Shown: positions 42,546 through 52,192, counted from the stretch's first letter. The stretch: DNA of 64,000 nucleotides from Petrocella atlantisensis (GCF_900538275.1 NZ_LR130778.1:3282001-3346000), one strand, 5' to 3'. Numbers and translations: made by a program. The notes: generated from the letters alone by a model not told the origin.

Positions 42546-43163
42546 ATGAAAATATATGATATATCCATGACCATTGAACCGGATATCATGGTTTATAAGA
42601 ATTATGAAAGCAAAAAACCGATCTTTAGCAATGCGTCTAACTTCGATACAGGTAGTCATTATGAAACAGACTTAAAAATGAACCTGCATACGGGCACTCA
42701 TATAGATGCACCACTACATATGATTAAAGACGGGCTTACTATGGAACATTTTGATCTGAACCGCTTTATCACGAAAGTCAGAGTTCTTGATATGACCCAT
42801 GTGTCAGGTATGATATCGACGCAGGATTTGAAAGAAAAGGAAGTTATAAAAGGTGAATTTTTACTATTTAAGACGAAAAATTCATTTGAAGACCATTTTA
42901 GCAATCAATTTATATCCTTGTCAGAAGAAGGCGCCACTTATTTAGCTGAACTGGGTATACTTGGTGTAGGAACAGATGGTTTGGGTATTGAGCGGGATCA
43001 ACCAGACCATGGCACCCATAAAAGACTTTTTAATGCAGATATTATGATTATTGAGGGTCTTAGATTAAAGGATATTGAAGAAGGTATATTTGATATGATA
43101 GCTTTGCCCCTAAAAATTGCAGATGTTGAGGCATCGCCTGCAAGAGTAGTCTTAATGAAGTAA
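42546..43163 (+). CDS. Cyclase family protein (kynurenine formamidase-like metal hydrolase)
   Basis: From ATG 42546 (after TTGGAGATAAT) the product is 205 residues. It has the family motif MNLHTGTHIDAPLHMIKDG (near residues 40-58), which supplies metal-binding His and Asp, and a second motif GVGTDGLGIERD. These enzymes hydrolyse formamides, cyclic amides or related substrates; kynurenine formamidase is the best known. It follows zwf by 13 bp and is probably in the same transcript, which ends at the hairpin at 43187. The true substrate is unknown. Confidence 0.88.
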   Translation: MKIYDISMTIEPDIMVYKNYESKKPIFSNASNFDTGSHYETDLKMNLHTGTHIDAPLHMIKDGLTMEHFDLNRFITKVRVLDMTHVSGMISTQDLKEKEVIKGEFLLFKTKNSFEDHFSNQFISLSEEGATYLAELGILGVGTDGLGIERDQPDHGTHKRLFNADIMIIEGLRLKDIEEGIFDMIALPLKIADVEASPARVVLMK

Positions 43164-43186
43164 GTCAGAGTGTAAGAATCAATACT

Positions 43187-43229
43187 AAGCATCAGTTCAC
43201 AATATTCTTTGTGAATCTGATGCTTTATT
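43187..43229 (+). terminator. Rho-independent terminator after the zwf operon
   Basis: AAGCATCAG-TTCACAA and TTTGTGAATCTGATGCTTT form a long stem with a loop TATTC, then TATTA. Confidence 0.8.
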
Positions 43230-43240
43230 AATGAGTAACG

Positions 43241-43293
43241 ATTAACTTGCTCGGGCAGTGGTAACGGATGTTACGGACGGAAGAGGCAACTTG
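43241..43293 (+). promoter_or_regulatory. Structured/repeat element upstream of the binding-protein operon
   Basis: Direct repeats AACTTGC (43244-43250 and 43287-43293) flank a hairpin GTAAC-GGAT-GTTAC and a TTGC/GCAA pairing. A TATACT (43329-43334) lies downstream, so the element may act on DNA rather than RNA. No known riboswitch is recognised. Confidence 0.35.
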
Positions 43294-43359
43294 CTTTATA
43301 ATCATGGTTAAAGAGTCGAAATCATAGATATACTATAATAAAGAAAGAAGGCGTTATAT

Positions 43360-44604
43360 ATGAATGCTTATTTTGACATAAAAGATACAGTCTATAACAT
43401 AACCCATAAATACGAAGAAGCCATAGCTCTACTTGTTGCTGTTGGTATAGATCAGATGAAGGATCTTGCCCAAAGAGAGACCATAGGAAAAACCATTAGC
43501 CTTGAGATGGTATTACAACTTAAGGAAGTCGATATCAAAACCTTTGAGGAACGATTGGTTGAAGCGATAGAAGAAAATACTAAAGGTGTTGATCAAGGCT
43601 TACGTAGAAAAGAGAAAAAAGAAAATCCTATGATTAAAGTTGAAGGTGTTTTGCCTTGTCCTGTAAAAATACCCTTAATAGAAGGATTTGAAAACTGGCT
43701 ACAAACCCAAGATGAACAATGGGTTCATGACCTAGATTATAACTTTAAGGCGGCATCAATGGGTGTTGATTGGCTTAAGGGAACGTTAGAAGCATCCACA
43801 TCTATCGATACAATATCAGATTTATTTATTTCTGCTGGGTTTGACTTATTTTTTGATCGACAATTAATGGGCAAATATAGGGCACAAAATGCCTTTAAGG
43901 ATTATGCACCAATAAAGGCATATCATCAAGATTTTAATCATGAAGGACTACAGCTAAAAGATCCAGCAGGCCACTACGCCATGCTTGGCGTTGTACCGGC
44001 TATATTTCTAGTGAATACATCAGAATTAGGAACAAGAAAAGTACCAACTTCATGGAAAGAATTGCTAGAACCGGAATATGAGAACTCAGTGTCTTTACCT
44101 ATAGGTGATTTTGATTTATTCAATGCGATACTCTTAAACATATACAAGAACTATGGTGAAACAGGTATTCAAAAACTTGGTAAATCTTTATTAAAAAGCA
44201 TGCATCCATCAGAAATGGTAAAATCTCATATTAAAAAATCGAACCGGCCGGCTATTACGATTATGCCTTATTTTTTCACGAAGATGACAAAAGCAGGTGG
44301 ACCGATGGAAGCTGTATGGCCAAGAGATGGTGCAATTATCAGTCCGATTTTTATGTTATCAAAAGCAAGTAAACAAAAAGAGCTTCAACCGATTATTGAC
44401 TTCTTTACATCTAAAGACGTAGGAGAGATTCTCTCACATCAAGGTCGGTTTCCAAGTGTTCACCCTGAGGTTGATAATATGGTTCCAAAGACTAACCCAT
44501 ATATGTGGCTGGGTTGGGATTTTATTAATAATAATGACATCGGTCAACTCATCAAAAAACTCGAAGAGCTATTTGATAACAGTAGTGGTAGGAGGCAAAA
44601 ATGA
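43360..44604 (+). CDS. ABC-type substrate-binding protein, cytoplasmic form, with N-terminal DUF1858-like part
   Basis: The 414-residue protein has no signal peptide. It has an N-terminal 60-residue helical domain (DTVYNITHKYEEAIALLVAVGI) and an extracellular-binding-protein-like fold from about residue 95 (VLPCPVKIPLIEGFENWL, then VVPAIFLVNTSELGTRKVPTSWKELLEPEYENSVSLPIGDFDLFNAIL). It heads a three-gene operon with the GTPase (4-bp overlap) and the ABC-like ATPase. The lack of a signal peptide and of any permease suggests a role inside the cell. Function is unknown. Confidence 0.75.
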   Translation: MNAYFDIKDTVYNITHKYEEAIALLVAVGIDQMKDLAQRETIGKTISLEMVLQLKEVDIKTFEERLVEAIEENTKGVDQGLRRKEKKENPMIKVEGVLPCPVKIPLIEGFENWLQTQDEQWVHDLDYNFKAASMGVDWLKGTLEASTSIDTISDLFISAGFDLFFDRQLMGKYRAQNAFKDYAPIKAYHQDFNHEGLQLKDPAGHYAMLGVVPAIFLVNTSELGTRKVPTSWKELLEPEYENSVSLPIGDFDLFNAILLNIYKNYGETGIQKLGKSLLKSMHPSEMVKSHIKKSNRPAITIMPYFFTKMTKAGGPMEAVWPRDGAIISPIFMLSKASKQKELQPIIDFFTSKDVGEILSHQGRFPSVHPEVDNMVPKTNPYMWLGWDFINNNDIGQLIKKLEELFDNSSGRRQK

Positions 44605-45302
44605 ATCTAGTAACCATATCAGGCCCACCATCATCAGGTAAGACATCGATTATATTAAAAACAATTCAAGCGGTTCAAAACAGGGGGCTAAAAGTAGGCG
44701 TGGTAAAATTTGACTGTCTCTATACCGATGATGATCTACTCTATGAAAAGGCAGGCGTTCCGGTAAAAAAAGGCCTATCTGGAGCCTTGTGTCCGGATCA
44801 TTTCTTTGTCAGTAATATTGAAGAAGTCGTGCAATGGGGTAGAAAACAGGACCTAGAGCTACTAATCACTGAAAGTGCAGGTCTTTGCAATCGTTGTTCC
44901 CCTTATATTAAGGAAATTCAAGCGATTTGTGTTATTGATAATTTGAGTGGCATTAATACACCAAAAAAAATAGGACCAATGTTAAAATCAGCGGATATAG
45001 TCGTGATTACAAAAGGGGATATCGTTTCTCAAGCAGAACGTGAAGTATTTGCCTCAAAAGTAAGTTCAGTAAACCCACAAGCCATTGTTATGCATATCAA
45101 TGGTTTGACCGGCCAAGGTGCATATGAGCTTAGTACGCTTTTATATGATGAAAAAGAAGATGTGCTTACAGTTAAAGGTAAGGAATTGAAGTTTTCCATG
45201 CCTTCAGCTTTATGCTCTTACTGTCTAGGAGAAACACGGATAGGCGATGACTATCAAATGGGTAACGTAAGAAAAATGGAATTGGGTGAAAAAAATGATT
45301 GA
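44601..45302 (+). CDS. HypB/UreG-like SIMIBI GTPase
   Basis: The 233-residue protein has Walker A GPPSSGKTSII (residues 8-18), a second-strand VGVVKFDCLYTDDD, ITESAGLCNRCSPY with two Cys, a guanine-type TKGD near residue 138, and a C-terminal CSYCLGETRIG. HypB and UreG relatives insert nickel or other metals into enzymes. The cysteine pairs suggest metal binding. It overlaps both neighbours by 4-8 bp, which shows tight coupling. The client enzyme is unknown; hcp lies 200 bp past the operon. Confidence 0.82.
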   Translation: MNLVTISGPPSSGKTSIILKTIQAVQNRGLKVGVVKFDCLYTDDDLLYEKAGVPVKKGLSGALCPDHFFVSNIEEVVQWGRKQDLELLITESAGLCNRCSPYIKEIQAICVIDNLSGINTPKKIGPMLKSADIVVITKGDIVSQAEREVFASKVSSVNPQAIVMHINGLTGQGAYELSTLLYDEKEDVLTVKGKELKFSMPSALCSYCLGETRIGDDYQMGNVRKMELGEKND

Positions 45303-46317
45303 TGGTAAAATACTTAAGAATATGACTTTTGATGATCTATTGCTTCGATACCCTTTTGTAACCACGTATTTTGATAATAATAAGTTGGATGTTGAAGGTT
45401 ATGGTACGATGACCTTTGATGATTACTTAGGACAGTTTGATGAAGATTACGTAGAAACATGGGCAATGGACAAAGAGAAAATTAAAGAAGACCTTTTGGC
45501 ATATATTCTTCAAATGCTTAGTTTTTTAGGATTAAAAGATGAACAATCGGTTGGTTCAATCACCATTTTACCCGGACAAGATAAATCCGGACATAAAGAA
45601 GCATTTGAAGCCATCACCATAAAAAGTGGGGATATTGTTTCAATTGTCGGGCCGACCGGTTCCGGAAAAAGCAGATTACTAGCAGATATTGAGTGGACGG
45701 CCAATTTTGATACACCTACAAAAAGAGGTGTTTTGATTAACGGTGCAGTGGCAGATACCAAATGGCGGTTTTCTTCAAGCAATAAATTGGTAGCACAATT
45801 GTCACAAAATATGAATTTTGTCATGGATTTAACGGTAGAGGAATTCCTAGAACTTCATGCAAAAAGCCGTATGGTTGAAAATGTGGATCAAGTCATTAAC
45901 ACCATATTGGAATCTGCCAATCAGTTAGCTGGTGAGCAATTTATGAGAACAACACCAGTAACAGCACTCAGTGGCGGCCAGTCAAGGGCATTAATGATTG
46001 CAGATACAGCCATACTTAGTACGTCGCCGATTGTTTTGATTGATGAAATCGAAAATGCAGGTATTGACCGAAAAAAGGCGCTAAAACTACTGGTAAGCAG
46101 TGAGAAAATCGTTCTCATTGCGACCCATGATCCAACATTAGCATTAATGGCGGATCAAAGAATTATAATAAAAAATGGTGGTATTCACAAAATCATTTCA
46201 ACGGATGATGAAGAAAAAATGATCCTATCAGAGCTTGAAAAGCTTGATAAGATTGTTGGGAATCTTAGGCATAATCTTAGATTGGGCAATCGAATTGATC
46301 AATCCATGTTTGTCTAG
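45295..46317 (+). CDS. ABC-type ATPase with N-terminal DUF1858-like domain
   Basis: From ATG 45295, overlapping the GTPase stop, the product is 340 residues. The first 80 residues are a helical domain opening KILKNMTFDDLLLRYPFVTTYFD. The ATPase part has Walker A GPTGSGKSRLL, the ABC signature LSGGQSRALMIAD, Walker B PIVLIDEIENAG and switch His in ATHDPTLALMAD. No permease is encoded nearby. With the GTPase and the binding protein it may form a soluble maturation or metal-handling complex. GTG 45286 is an alternative start. Confidence 0.82.
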   Translation: MIDGKILKNMTFDDLLLRYPFVTTYFDNNKLDVEGYGTMTFDDYLGQFDEDYVETWAMDKEKIKEDLLAYILQMLSFLGLKDEQSVGSITILPGQDKSGHKEAFEAITIKSGDIVSIVGPTGSGKSRLLADIEWTANFDTPTKRGVLINGAVADTKWRFSSSNKLVAQLSQNMNFVMDLTVEEFLELHAKSRMVENVDQVINTILESANQLAGEQFMRTTPVTALSGGQSRALMIADTAILSTSPIVLIDEIENAGIDRKKALKLLVSSEKIVLIATHDPTLALMADQRIIIKNGGIHKIISTDDEEKMILSELEKLDKIVGNLRHNLRLGNRIDQSMFV

Positions 46318-46519
46318 ATAGACACATAAATGACAAAGAAGAAGTTTATACTATTTCATGTGGGCTTGTCTGCTTATGTATTGGTCGGTAACATAAGATA
46401 CCGATTAATTTCTTTAAGTAGGTTATAATTTTATCATAGTTAATCATGATAGATTAGCGAATCAGCCGGTTTAGAGAGAATAATCGGCAATAATAAATCA
46501 ATTATATGGAGGTATTCTA

Positions 46520-48142
46520 ATGAGTATGTTTTGTTATCAATGTCAAGAAGCAGCAAAAGGAACCGGATGTGATGTTATAGGGGTTTGTGGTAAAGATGAA
46601 GAAGTATCGAATCTCCAGGACCTTCTAATTTATTCTACAAAAGGCATTGCAGATATTGTTGTAAAAGGTGGACTCGATATTGCAAGCCTTGGAAAGACCA
46701 ATGAGATTGTACTGGATAGTTTGTTTAAGACCATCACCAACGCAAACTTTGATCCGGAAGCGATACGTGCACAAATCAGACAAAACCTAGAAATTAGAGA
46801 TGATCTAAGAAATGTTGTTGAAGCGGAATTTCATGATGCAGCAACTTTTACAGTGTCAACAGATGCATCCATGGATGCCAAAGCAGTTTCAGTTGGTGTT
46901 TTAGCGACTGAGAATGAAGATGTTAGATCACTTAGAGAATTAATAACTTATGGTTTAAAAGGATATGCAGCTTATGCGCAACATGCTTTAAATCTCGGCA
47001 AAGAAGATACTGATCTTTATGCATTTACATATGAAGCTTTAGCAGCTACCCTTGATGATGCTTTAACAGCAGATGATCTTGTAGCACTTACAATCAAAAC
47101 GGGAGAATATGGCGTGAAGGCAATGGCCCTTCTTGACGCGGCCAATACAACGGCTTACGGCAATCCTGAACTATCCAAAGTTAATATTGGTGTTAGAAAT
47201 AACCCTGCAATCTTGATTTCCGGTCATGATTTAAATGATATGGAAATGCTACTTGAACAAACCAAAGGTACTGGTGTTGATGTATATACCCATAGTGAGA
47301 TGCTGCCAGCTAACTATTATCCAAAGTTCAAAGCATATGAGAACTTAGTGGGAAATTATGGAAATGCTTGGTGGAAACAAAAGGAAGAGTTTGCATCATT
47401 TAATGGTCCAATCTTATTCACAACCAACTGTATCGTACCGCCAAAAGGTGAGACAGTTAAGCGTATCTTTACAACTGGTGCTGCAGGATTCCCAGGATCT
47501 ACACATATACAAGCGGATGAAAACGGCCAAAAAGACTTTTCACAAATTATTGAAATGGCAAAAACACTACCATCACCTACAGAAATAGAAACAGGAGAAA
47601 TCGTGGGTGGGTTCGCTCATGCACAAGTATTCGCCCTTGCAGATAAAGTTGTAGATGCTGTTAAATCAGGTGCTATTAAGAAATTCTTTGTTATGGCAGG
47701 TTGTGACGGCCGTATGAAGGATCGTGACTACTATACAGAGTTTGCAAAAGAGCTACCTAAAGACACAGTAATTCTTACAGCAGGTTGTGCAAAATATAGA
47801 TACAATAAACTTCCACTAGGTGATATCGGTGGTATACCAAGAGTATTAGATGCCGGTCAATGTAACGACTCATACTCACTTGCGGTTATTGCATTAAAGC
47901 TCAAAGAGATTTTTGAACTTAACGATATCAATGAATTACCTATTGCTTATAATATTGCATGGTATGAACAAAAAGCAGTTATTGTTTTATTGGCACTCCT
48001 ATCACTCGGTGTCAAAAACATTCACTTAGGTCCAACTTTACCAGCCTTTTTATCACCTAATGTTGCAAAAGTCCTTATTGATACATTTGGTATAGCAGGA
48101 ATTGGAACTGTAGATGAAGATATCAAATTATTTATGGCATAA
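46520..48142 (+). CDS. hcp: Hybrid-cluster protein (hydroxylamine reductase)
   Basis: The 540-residue protein has the N-terminal [4Fe-4S] ligands C5, C8, C17 and C23 (spacing of the anaerobe class I type) and the later conserved cluster regions [32 protein letters not shown] and [14 protein letters not shown] reduces hydroxylamine in vitro and is linked to nitric oxide detoxification. ATG 46520 follows TATGGAGGTATTCTA. The 200-bp upstream region contains an ATCATGAT palindrome but no operator I can name. Followed by a strong terminator. Confidence 0.97.
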   Translation: MSMFCYQCQEAAKGTGCDVIGVCGKDEEVSNLQDLLIYSTKGIADIVVKGGLDIASLGKTNEIVLDSLFKTITNANFDPEAIRAQIRQNLEIRDDLRNVVEAEFHDAATFTVSTDASMDAKAVSVGVLATENEDVRSLRELITYGLKGYAAYAQHALNLGKEDTDLYAFTYEALAATLDDALTADDLVALTIKTGEYGVKAMALLDAANTTAYGNPELSKVNIGVRNNPAILISGHDLNDMEMLLEQTKGTGVDVYTHSEMLPANYYPKFKAYENLVGNYGNAWWKQKEEFASFNGPILFTTNCIVPPKGETVKRIFTTGAAGFPGSTHIQADENGQKDFSQIIEMAKTLPSPTEIETGEIVGGFAHAQVFALADKVVDAVKSGAIKKFFVMAGCDGRMKDRDYYTEFAKELPKDTVILTAGCAKYRYNKLPLGDIGGIPRVLDAGQCNDSYSLAVIALKLKEIFELNDINELPIAYNIAWYEQKAVIVLLALLSLGVKNIHLGPTLPAFLSPNVAKVLIDTFGIAGIGTVDEDIKLFMA

Positions 48143-48180
48143 GTTGAGCTAGCCATATATTATAAAATTAACAAGAAAAG

Positions 48181-48215
48181 AAGCGCCAATCCGCTATAAG
48201 TGGATTGGCGCTTTT
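48181..48215. terminator. Bidirectional rho-independent terminator
   Basis: AAGCGCCAATCC and GGATTGGCGCTT form a perfect 12-bp stem between hcp and the convergent plsC gene. Confidence 0.93.
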
Positions 48216-48231
48216 ATTTAATTCTCTATTA

Positions 48232-48948
48232 TTATTGTAAAGCTGCGATTGGTGCCATTATAATATCACGAACAGTTTCAGATAGATTATCTTGTTCTTC
48301 TTTGCTTAATAGATGAGGATAGATTGGATCATGAACAATGATACGTACATGATCTTTTGTGATGGCTTTTTTTGCTTCATACATCTTAAAAGAACCATCT
48401 ATGGTAATTGGAACGATCGGGACACCAGCTTTAATGCCAAGCTTCAGACTGCCTTTTCGAAACTCAGCCATCGTGTAGCTCTTTGAACGTGTCCCTTCAG
48501 GGAAGATAACCAATGTTTTACCGTTTTTTAAGTCCTCAATACCTTGTAATATGACTTTTAAAGACTGTTTTAAGTTACCACGGTCCAAGAAAAGACAACC
48601 CATGACACGCATCCAATGACTTATAAGCGGTACTTTTGACAATTCGATTTTTGCCACATAAGCCTTAGGTTTTGGTAGATATCCAAGTAACAAAGGAATA
48701 TCATAGTAGCTTTGGTGGTTGCTGACATATAGAACGTTTCCTTGTGGTAGCTTATATGAATCCACCAATTCGACTTTACTTGATGAGAGAGCAACCATTA
48801 AACGACCCCACGATGCTGTCATCTTATGAAGATAATTGTATTGATACTGTTTACCGAATAGACCGATAAAGAGATACCAAAGATAAGCAAATCCGGAAAG
48901 AAGAAGGTATGAAACAAGTACAAAATAAAAAAAGTAAGTTCTAATCAT
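48232..48948 (-). CDS. plsC: 1-acyl-sn-glycerol-3-phosphate acyltransferase
   Basis: From ATG 48948, after TTGGAGGACAAC, the protein is 238 residues. It has an N-terminal membrane segment, the acyltransferase box NHQSYYD (HX4D), LDRGNLKQ, and FPEGTRSK. It adds the second acyl chain to lysophosphatidate in phospholipid synthesis at the membrane. The upstream GGDEF-like gene ends 21 bp before, so both may be cotranscribed. Confidence 0.93.
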   Translation of the reverse strand: MIRTYFFYFVLVSYLLLSGFAYLWYLFIGLFGKQYQYNYLHKMTASWGRLMVALSSSKVELVDSYKLPQGNVLYVSNHQSYYDIPLLLGYLPKPKAYVAKIELSKVPLISHWMRVMGCLFLDRGNLKQSLKVILQGIEDLKNGKTLVIFPEGTRSKSYTMAEFRKGSLKLGIKAGVPIVPITIDGSFKMYEAKKAITKDHVRIIVHDPIYPHLLSKEEQDNLSETVRDIIMAPIAALQ

Positions 48949-48968
48949 GTTGTCCTCCAATAAAGTAG

Positions 48969-50000
48969 TTAAGTATTTGTTCGATGCTGTGATAAATCTA
49001 TTTCTGCTTCTTTAATGACTTCTATCAGAGTATTATAATCAAAGTTTGCCCTGCCGACAAGTAGAGACAGATCACTTTCTTCATATTGGGTGAGCAATTC
49101 TTCGAAAGCATTCTGGATGCGTAATAAAAATACATTGACTTGACTTATATCCGTATGACTTAAAAGCAGTAGAAAGGTATTACCGCTAAAGCGAAAACAC
49201 AAGTCATTGGATCTTGTATTATTTCTCATAAGATCAGCAAGTGTCTTAATGAATGCATCACCAGCTAAAATACCGTTTTTCTGATTGAATACTTTGAAGT
49301 TTTCGAGTTCAATCATTATTAAGGTGTATTTATTCTGTTGACCATGTTGTGCTTCAAATACCGCTTGGAGTTGTTTGAGACCATATGTTCGGCTGTATAG
49401 ACCGGTTAATTCATCATATATACTTTTTCGATCATATTTTCTCGTGACTTCAAAATAATTAAAAATCATCATTACAATAACAGTTAATAATAACAGTGCA
49501 ATAACTGAATATCTTAGAAAGGTCATTAAGTAGCTTGAAAGGCTAGTATAGGTTATTGTGAAAGATAAGGGCCACCTAACTTTAATATACATAAGTAAAA
49601 CTGCAAAGATTAGAAATAAAATGGGTATTATAAACTCACGTCGGTATTCAACCAATAAGAAAGTTATAATTAAAAATAGGATGCTTGTGTATGGCATAGT
49701 TTTGAAGGCATTGGAAGAGGTCATCCATGCAACAGGGAAATAAATAAAATCCAAGAAAATAATAAAGAAAATTTTAATATAGTGAGGGTGCTTTGTGGTG
49801 TTAAGTAGGATGAAACAAGTGGCGCAAAACAAAATGAAACCAATTGAGATGACGGTAGCAAGAGGATCATAGCCTGAAAAAATGCCCAAAAGTAGAACTA
49901 TAAAACCAAGAATTGAAAAGGCAACAAGGAGAAAACGAAGGGCAACATACTGAATTTTTTCGTCTTTCTTATGATCTAAAAAGGAATAGACCAAATTCAT
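48969..50000 (-). CDS. Membrane GGDEF protein with degenerate active site
   Basis: The 343-residue protein has about six membrane spans up to residue 185, then a GGDEF domain (YDELTGLYSRTYGLKQL and onward). The signature motif reads SGNTF instead of GGDEF, so diguanylate cyclase activity is unlikely. An RSND sequence stands five residues before it, in the RxxD inhibitory-site position, so c-di-GMP binding could persist. There is no sensor domain apart from the membrane part. Likely role: receptor or scaffold; this is inference. Confidence 0.88.
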   Translation of the reverse strand: MNLVYSFLDHKKDEKIQYVALRFLLVAFSILGFIVLLLGIFSGYDPLATVISIGFILFCATCFILLNTTKHPHYIKIFFIIFLDFIYFPVAWMTSSNAFKTMPYTSILFLIITFLLVEYRREFIIPILFLIFAVLLMYIKVRWPLSFTITYTSLSSYLMTFLRYSVIALLLLTVIVMMIFNYFEVTRKYDRKSIYDELTGLYSRTYGLKQLQAVFEAQHGQQNKYTLIMIELENFKVFNQKNGILAGDAFIKTLADLMRNNTRSNDLCFRFSGNTFLLLLSHTDISQVNVFLLRIQNAFEELLTQYEESDLSLLVGRANFDYNTLIEVIKEAEIDLSQHRTNT

Positions 50001-50158
50001 ATTATCAAACCCCCTGTATCTATCTATTAAATAACTTCTTAATTAAACATTTATTACCATTATGGTATAAGATTAAAACGAAGTATCTCTATATCTCATT
50101 ATATCATACAATAAAAAAGCTGCCTATCTCAAATGGCTGATGTGTAGTTGAAAACTTG

Positions 50159-50188
50159 TTGGCTATTATGTGTGATTGTGTGTATAAT
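50159..50188 (+). promoter_or_regulatory. Probable promoter of the DUF554 gene
   Basis: TTGGCT (50159-50164), 18-bp spacer, TATAAT (50183-50188) preceded by TGTG. It lies within the over-extended open frame and supports the downstream start at 50234. Confidence 0.55.
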
Positions 50189-50233
50189 AGTGTAAGAATA
50201 AAGATGGGAATAATGAAGAGAAGGAGAATGAAG

Positions 50234-50947
50234 ATGTTAGGAACTTATGTAAACGCAGGCGTCATACTACTAGGAAGCATAATAGGTATCTTAGTAAAAA
50301 ATGGGCTTAAAGATCGATATAAATGGATAGTAATGCATGGCGTTGGCTTGTCTGTTATGTTTATTGGTATTGCAACAACGTTAAACGGTATGATGAATGG
50401 AGGAGAACCGATACTATTTATTATCAGCTTGGTGCTTGGTGGTATCTTTGGTGAGTGGGTCAATATTGAGAAAAGACTGGAGCAACTGGGCCTTTTTTTA
50501 CAGAGTAAAGTCGGTAACGGTGAGCATAATATTGCTCAAGGCTTTGTCACGGCAAGTCTTTTGTTTTGTGTTGGAACGATGGCCATCCTAGGGTCACTTG
50601 AGAGTGGGCTTAGAGGCAATCATGATATGCTATATGCCAAATCCGTATTAGACGGTGTTACCTCGATTATTCTAACATCATCTCTTGGCATTGGTGTTAT
50701 TTTTTCATCGGTATCCGTATTACTCTATCAAGGTGCTATTGTTATATTTGCATCCCGTCTTGAACCTGTGTTAACAGGAGAAGTGATACGAGAGATTTCC
50801 ATTATTGGTGGTATATTAATTTTTAGTCTGGGGCTTAGCCTTTTAGAAATAAAAAAAGTTAAAACAGCCAATTTGCTACCTGCAATACTAATTCCACCAA
50901 TTTATTTCATGCTAATCTTACCTCTAATAGAGATGCTATTTGCTTAA
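50234..50947 (+). CDS. DUF554 family membrane protein
   Basis: From ATG 50234 (7 bp after AAGGAG) the product is 237 residues with about seven membrane spans. It matches DUF554 throughout: LGTYVNAGVILLGSIIGILV, GGIFGEWVNIEKRLEQLG, FVTASLLFCVGTMAILGSLESGL and LDGVTSIILTSSLGIGVIFS. The family is described as a possible transporter or membrane protein of unknown function. The terminator at 50984 follows. Confidence 0.92.
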   Translation: MLGTYVNAGVILLGSIIGILVKNGLKDRYKWIVMHGVGLSVMFIGIATTLNGMMNGGEPILFIISLVLGGIFGEWVNIEKRLEQLGLFLQSKVGNGEHNIAQGFVTASLLFCVGTMAILGSLESGLRGNHDMLYAKSVLDGVTSIILTSSLGIGVIFSSVSVLLYQGAIVIFASRLEPVLTGEVIREISIIGGILIFSLGLSLLEIKKVKTANLLPAILIPPIYFMLILPLIEMLFA

Positions 50948-50975
50948 TATAGAAGAAATACAACAGATTATGAAA

Positions 50976-51782
50976 CTAATTCGTACTGGACTTTTTTAAG
51001 TCCAGTATTTTATTGCTGATTTTTACCTTTTTATAAATGGCTGCATAGGTTTCTTGATTCATATCAGCGATATAATTTTTGGGAAAATCTTTTTGAATAA
51101 TACCATTTTTGTGAAGATAATCAATAGCCTTGTTATAGGCAATAGCGGCGGTTGCACTATCCTTATAACGTCCAATTACGTAGTTCCCATGAATATTCAG
51201 GGTGGACTTGTAAATAGGTGCGACTAAAGAGCGCTCAAGTATAACGCCGTAATAAGGATTAATGACCTGTATGTTATCATACCTTAGGTTATGTATATCG
51301 CCATCTACAAAACGATGGTCACGGCCTAAGACACTGTGATTTTTAACACCATAACGGCTCATGATATTGACTTGCATACCGTAGTCGTTCACAAAGTAAT
51401 ATCCTTTGCGTTTATGTATCTTATGATTGGCATAATAAAAAAGATCTTGAATATCAAAGATAAGCTCTTCAGTATATGAAATAAAATAGGAAAAATAGTT
51501 TTTATGCATATAAATGGGTGTAGAAAAATAGTAGTGGTGATCTCTATAGTTCATAAGCACTACCCATTTATCAAAAGCCAAACACATATGATCTTCATAA
51601 TCATAAATAGTCAGTTGAGGCGAGCTAATAATTTTTTTAGCAAGAAGATACCCATTATGGGCTAAAATTGAAGATTCAAAACTGCCGAGACTAATATGAC
51701 GGCCATCATAAGTTATGGAAGAACGGTAATATTTTTGACCATTTTTTTTAACACTTTCATAAACACCTGGTAAAGATTGCAT
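50976..51782 (-). CDS. AP2-domain / HNH-like DNA-binding protein
   Basis: The 268-residue protein has an AP2-like strand-turn pattern at both ends: GVYESVKKNGQKYYRSSITY (residues 6-25 and onward) and GNYVIGRYKDSATAAIAYNKAIDYL near 200-225. Between them, near 150-180, HSVLGRDHRFVDGDIHNLRYDNIQVIN resembles the HNH homing-endonuclease core, with the DGD and NLR-N pattern but only partial catalytic residues. Such AP2-HNH proteins are often mobile-intron endonucleases or domesticated transcription factors. It stands alone, with no intron or intein seen. The minus-strand ATG follows AAGGAGTTAGCCT. Confidence 0.7.
   Translation of the reverse strand: MQSLPGVYESVKKNGQKYYRSSITYDGRHISLGSFESSILAHNGYLLAKKIISSPQLTIYDYEDHMCLAFDKWVVLMNYRDHHYYFSTPIYMHKNYFSYFISYTEELIFDIQDLFYYANHKIHKRKGYYFVNDYGMQVNIMSRYGVKNHSVLGRDHRFVDGDIHNLRYDNIQVINPYYGVILERSLVAPIYKSTLNIHGNYVIGRYKDSATAAIAYNKAIDYLHKNGIIQKDFPKNYIADMNQETYAAIYKKVKISNKILDLKKSSTN
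50984..51015. terminator. Bidirectional rho-independent terminator
   Basis: TACTGGACTT and AAGTCCAGTA pair around a T-rich loop, with T-runs in both directions, between DUF554 and the convergent AP2/HNH-like gene. Confidence 0.88.
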
Positions 51783-52192
51783 AGGCTAACTCCTTAAAAT
51801 ATGGGTTAAATGCATTATAACATACTTTGATAAAGTTATTGTTTGGACATATAAAAGACATACTTTAGTGTCATAATGACGTACTTCATATAAAAAAGAC
51901 CTTTATTTATATTTTGTGAATGGTTTTATTGCGTTATATTTTGAAGACAAATTTAACAAAAATAAGAAAACCTATGTAAAATATACCAAAAAAACTTGAA
52001 AAATGCCACTAAAACATTGTATTTGCACAATTGAAATAACTGAATATTCTGAAATATACAGGATAACCACCAAATCGACCGCTGTGATATTGACTATCAA
52101 AGTAGGGTCACCTATAATTCAGTAGTCACATCAATATTAACCTGCTGACACTATTATTTCGATTAATAAGAGAAGTACAAAAGGAGTCTATT
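51783..52192. other. 410-bp intergenic region without a gene
   Basis: AT-rich sequence between divergent genes. I find no open frame, tRNA, or riboswitch consensus; the c-di-AMP (ydaO) element that often precedes cell-wall hydrolases is not recognisable. It presumably holds the two divergent promoters. Confidence 0.6.

Noticed and set aside
51783-52192. c-di-AMP or other riboswitch before the SleB-type gene
   Set aside because: No consensus blocks of known riboswitches could be found in the region.
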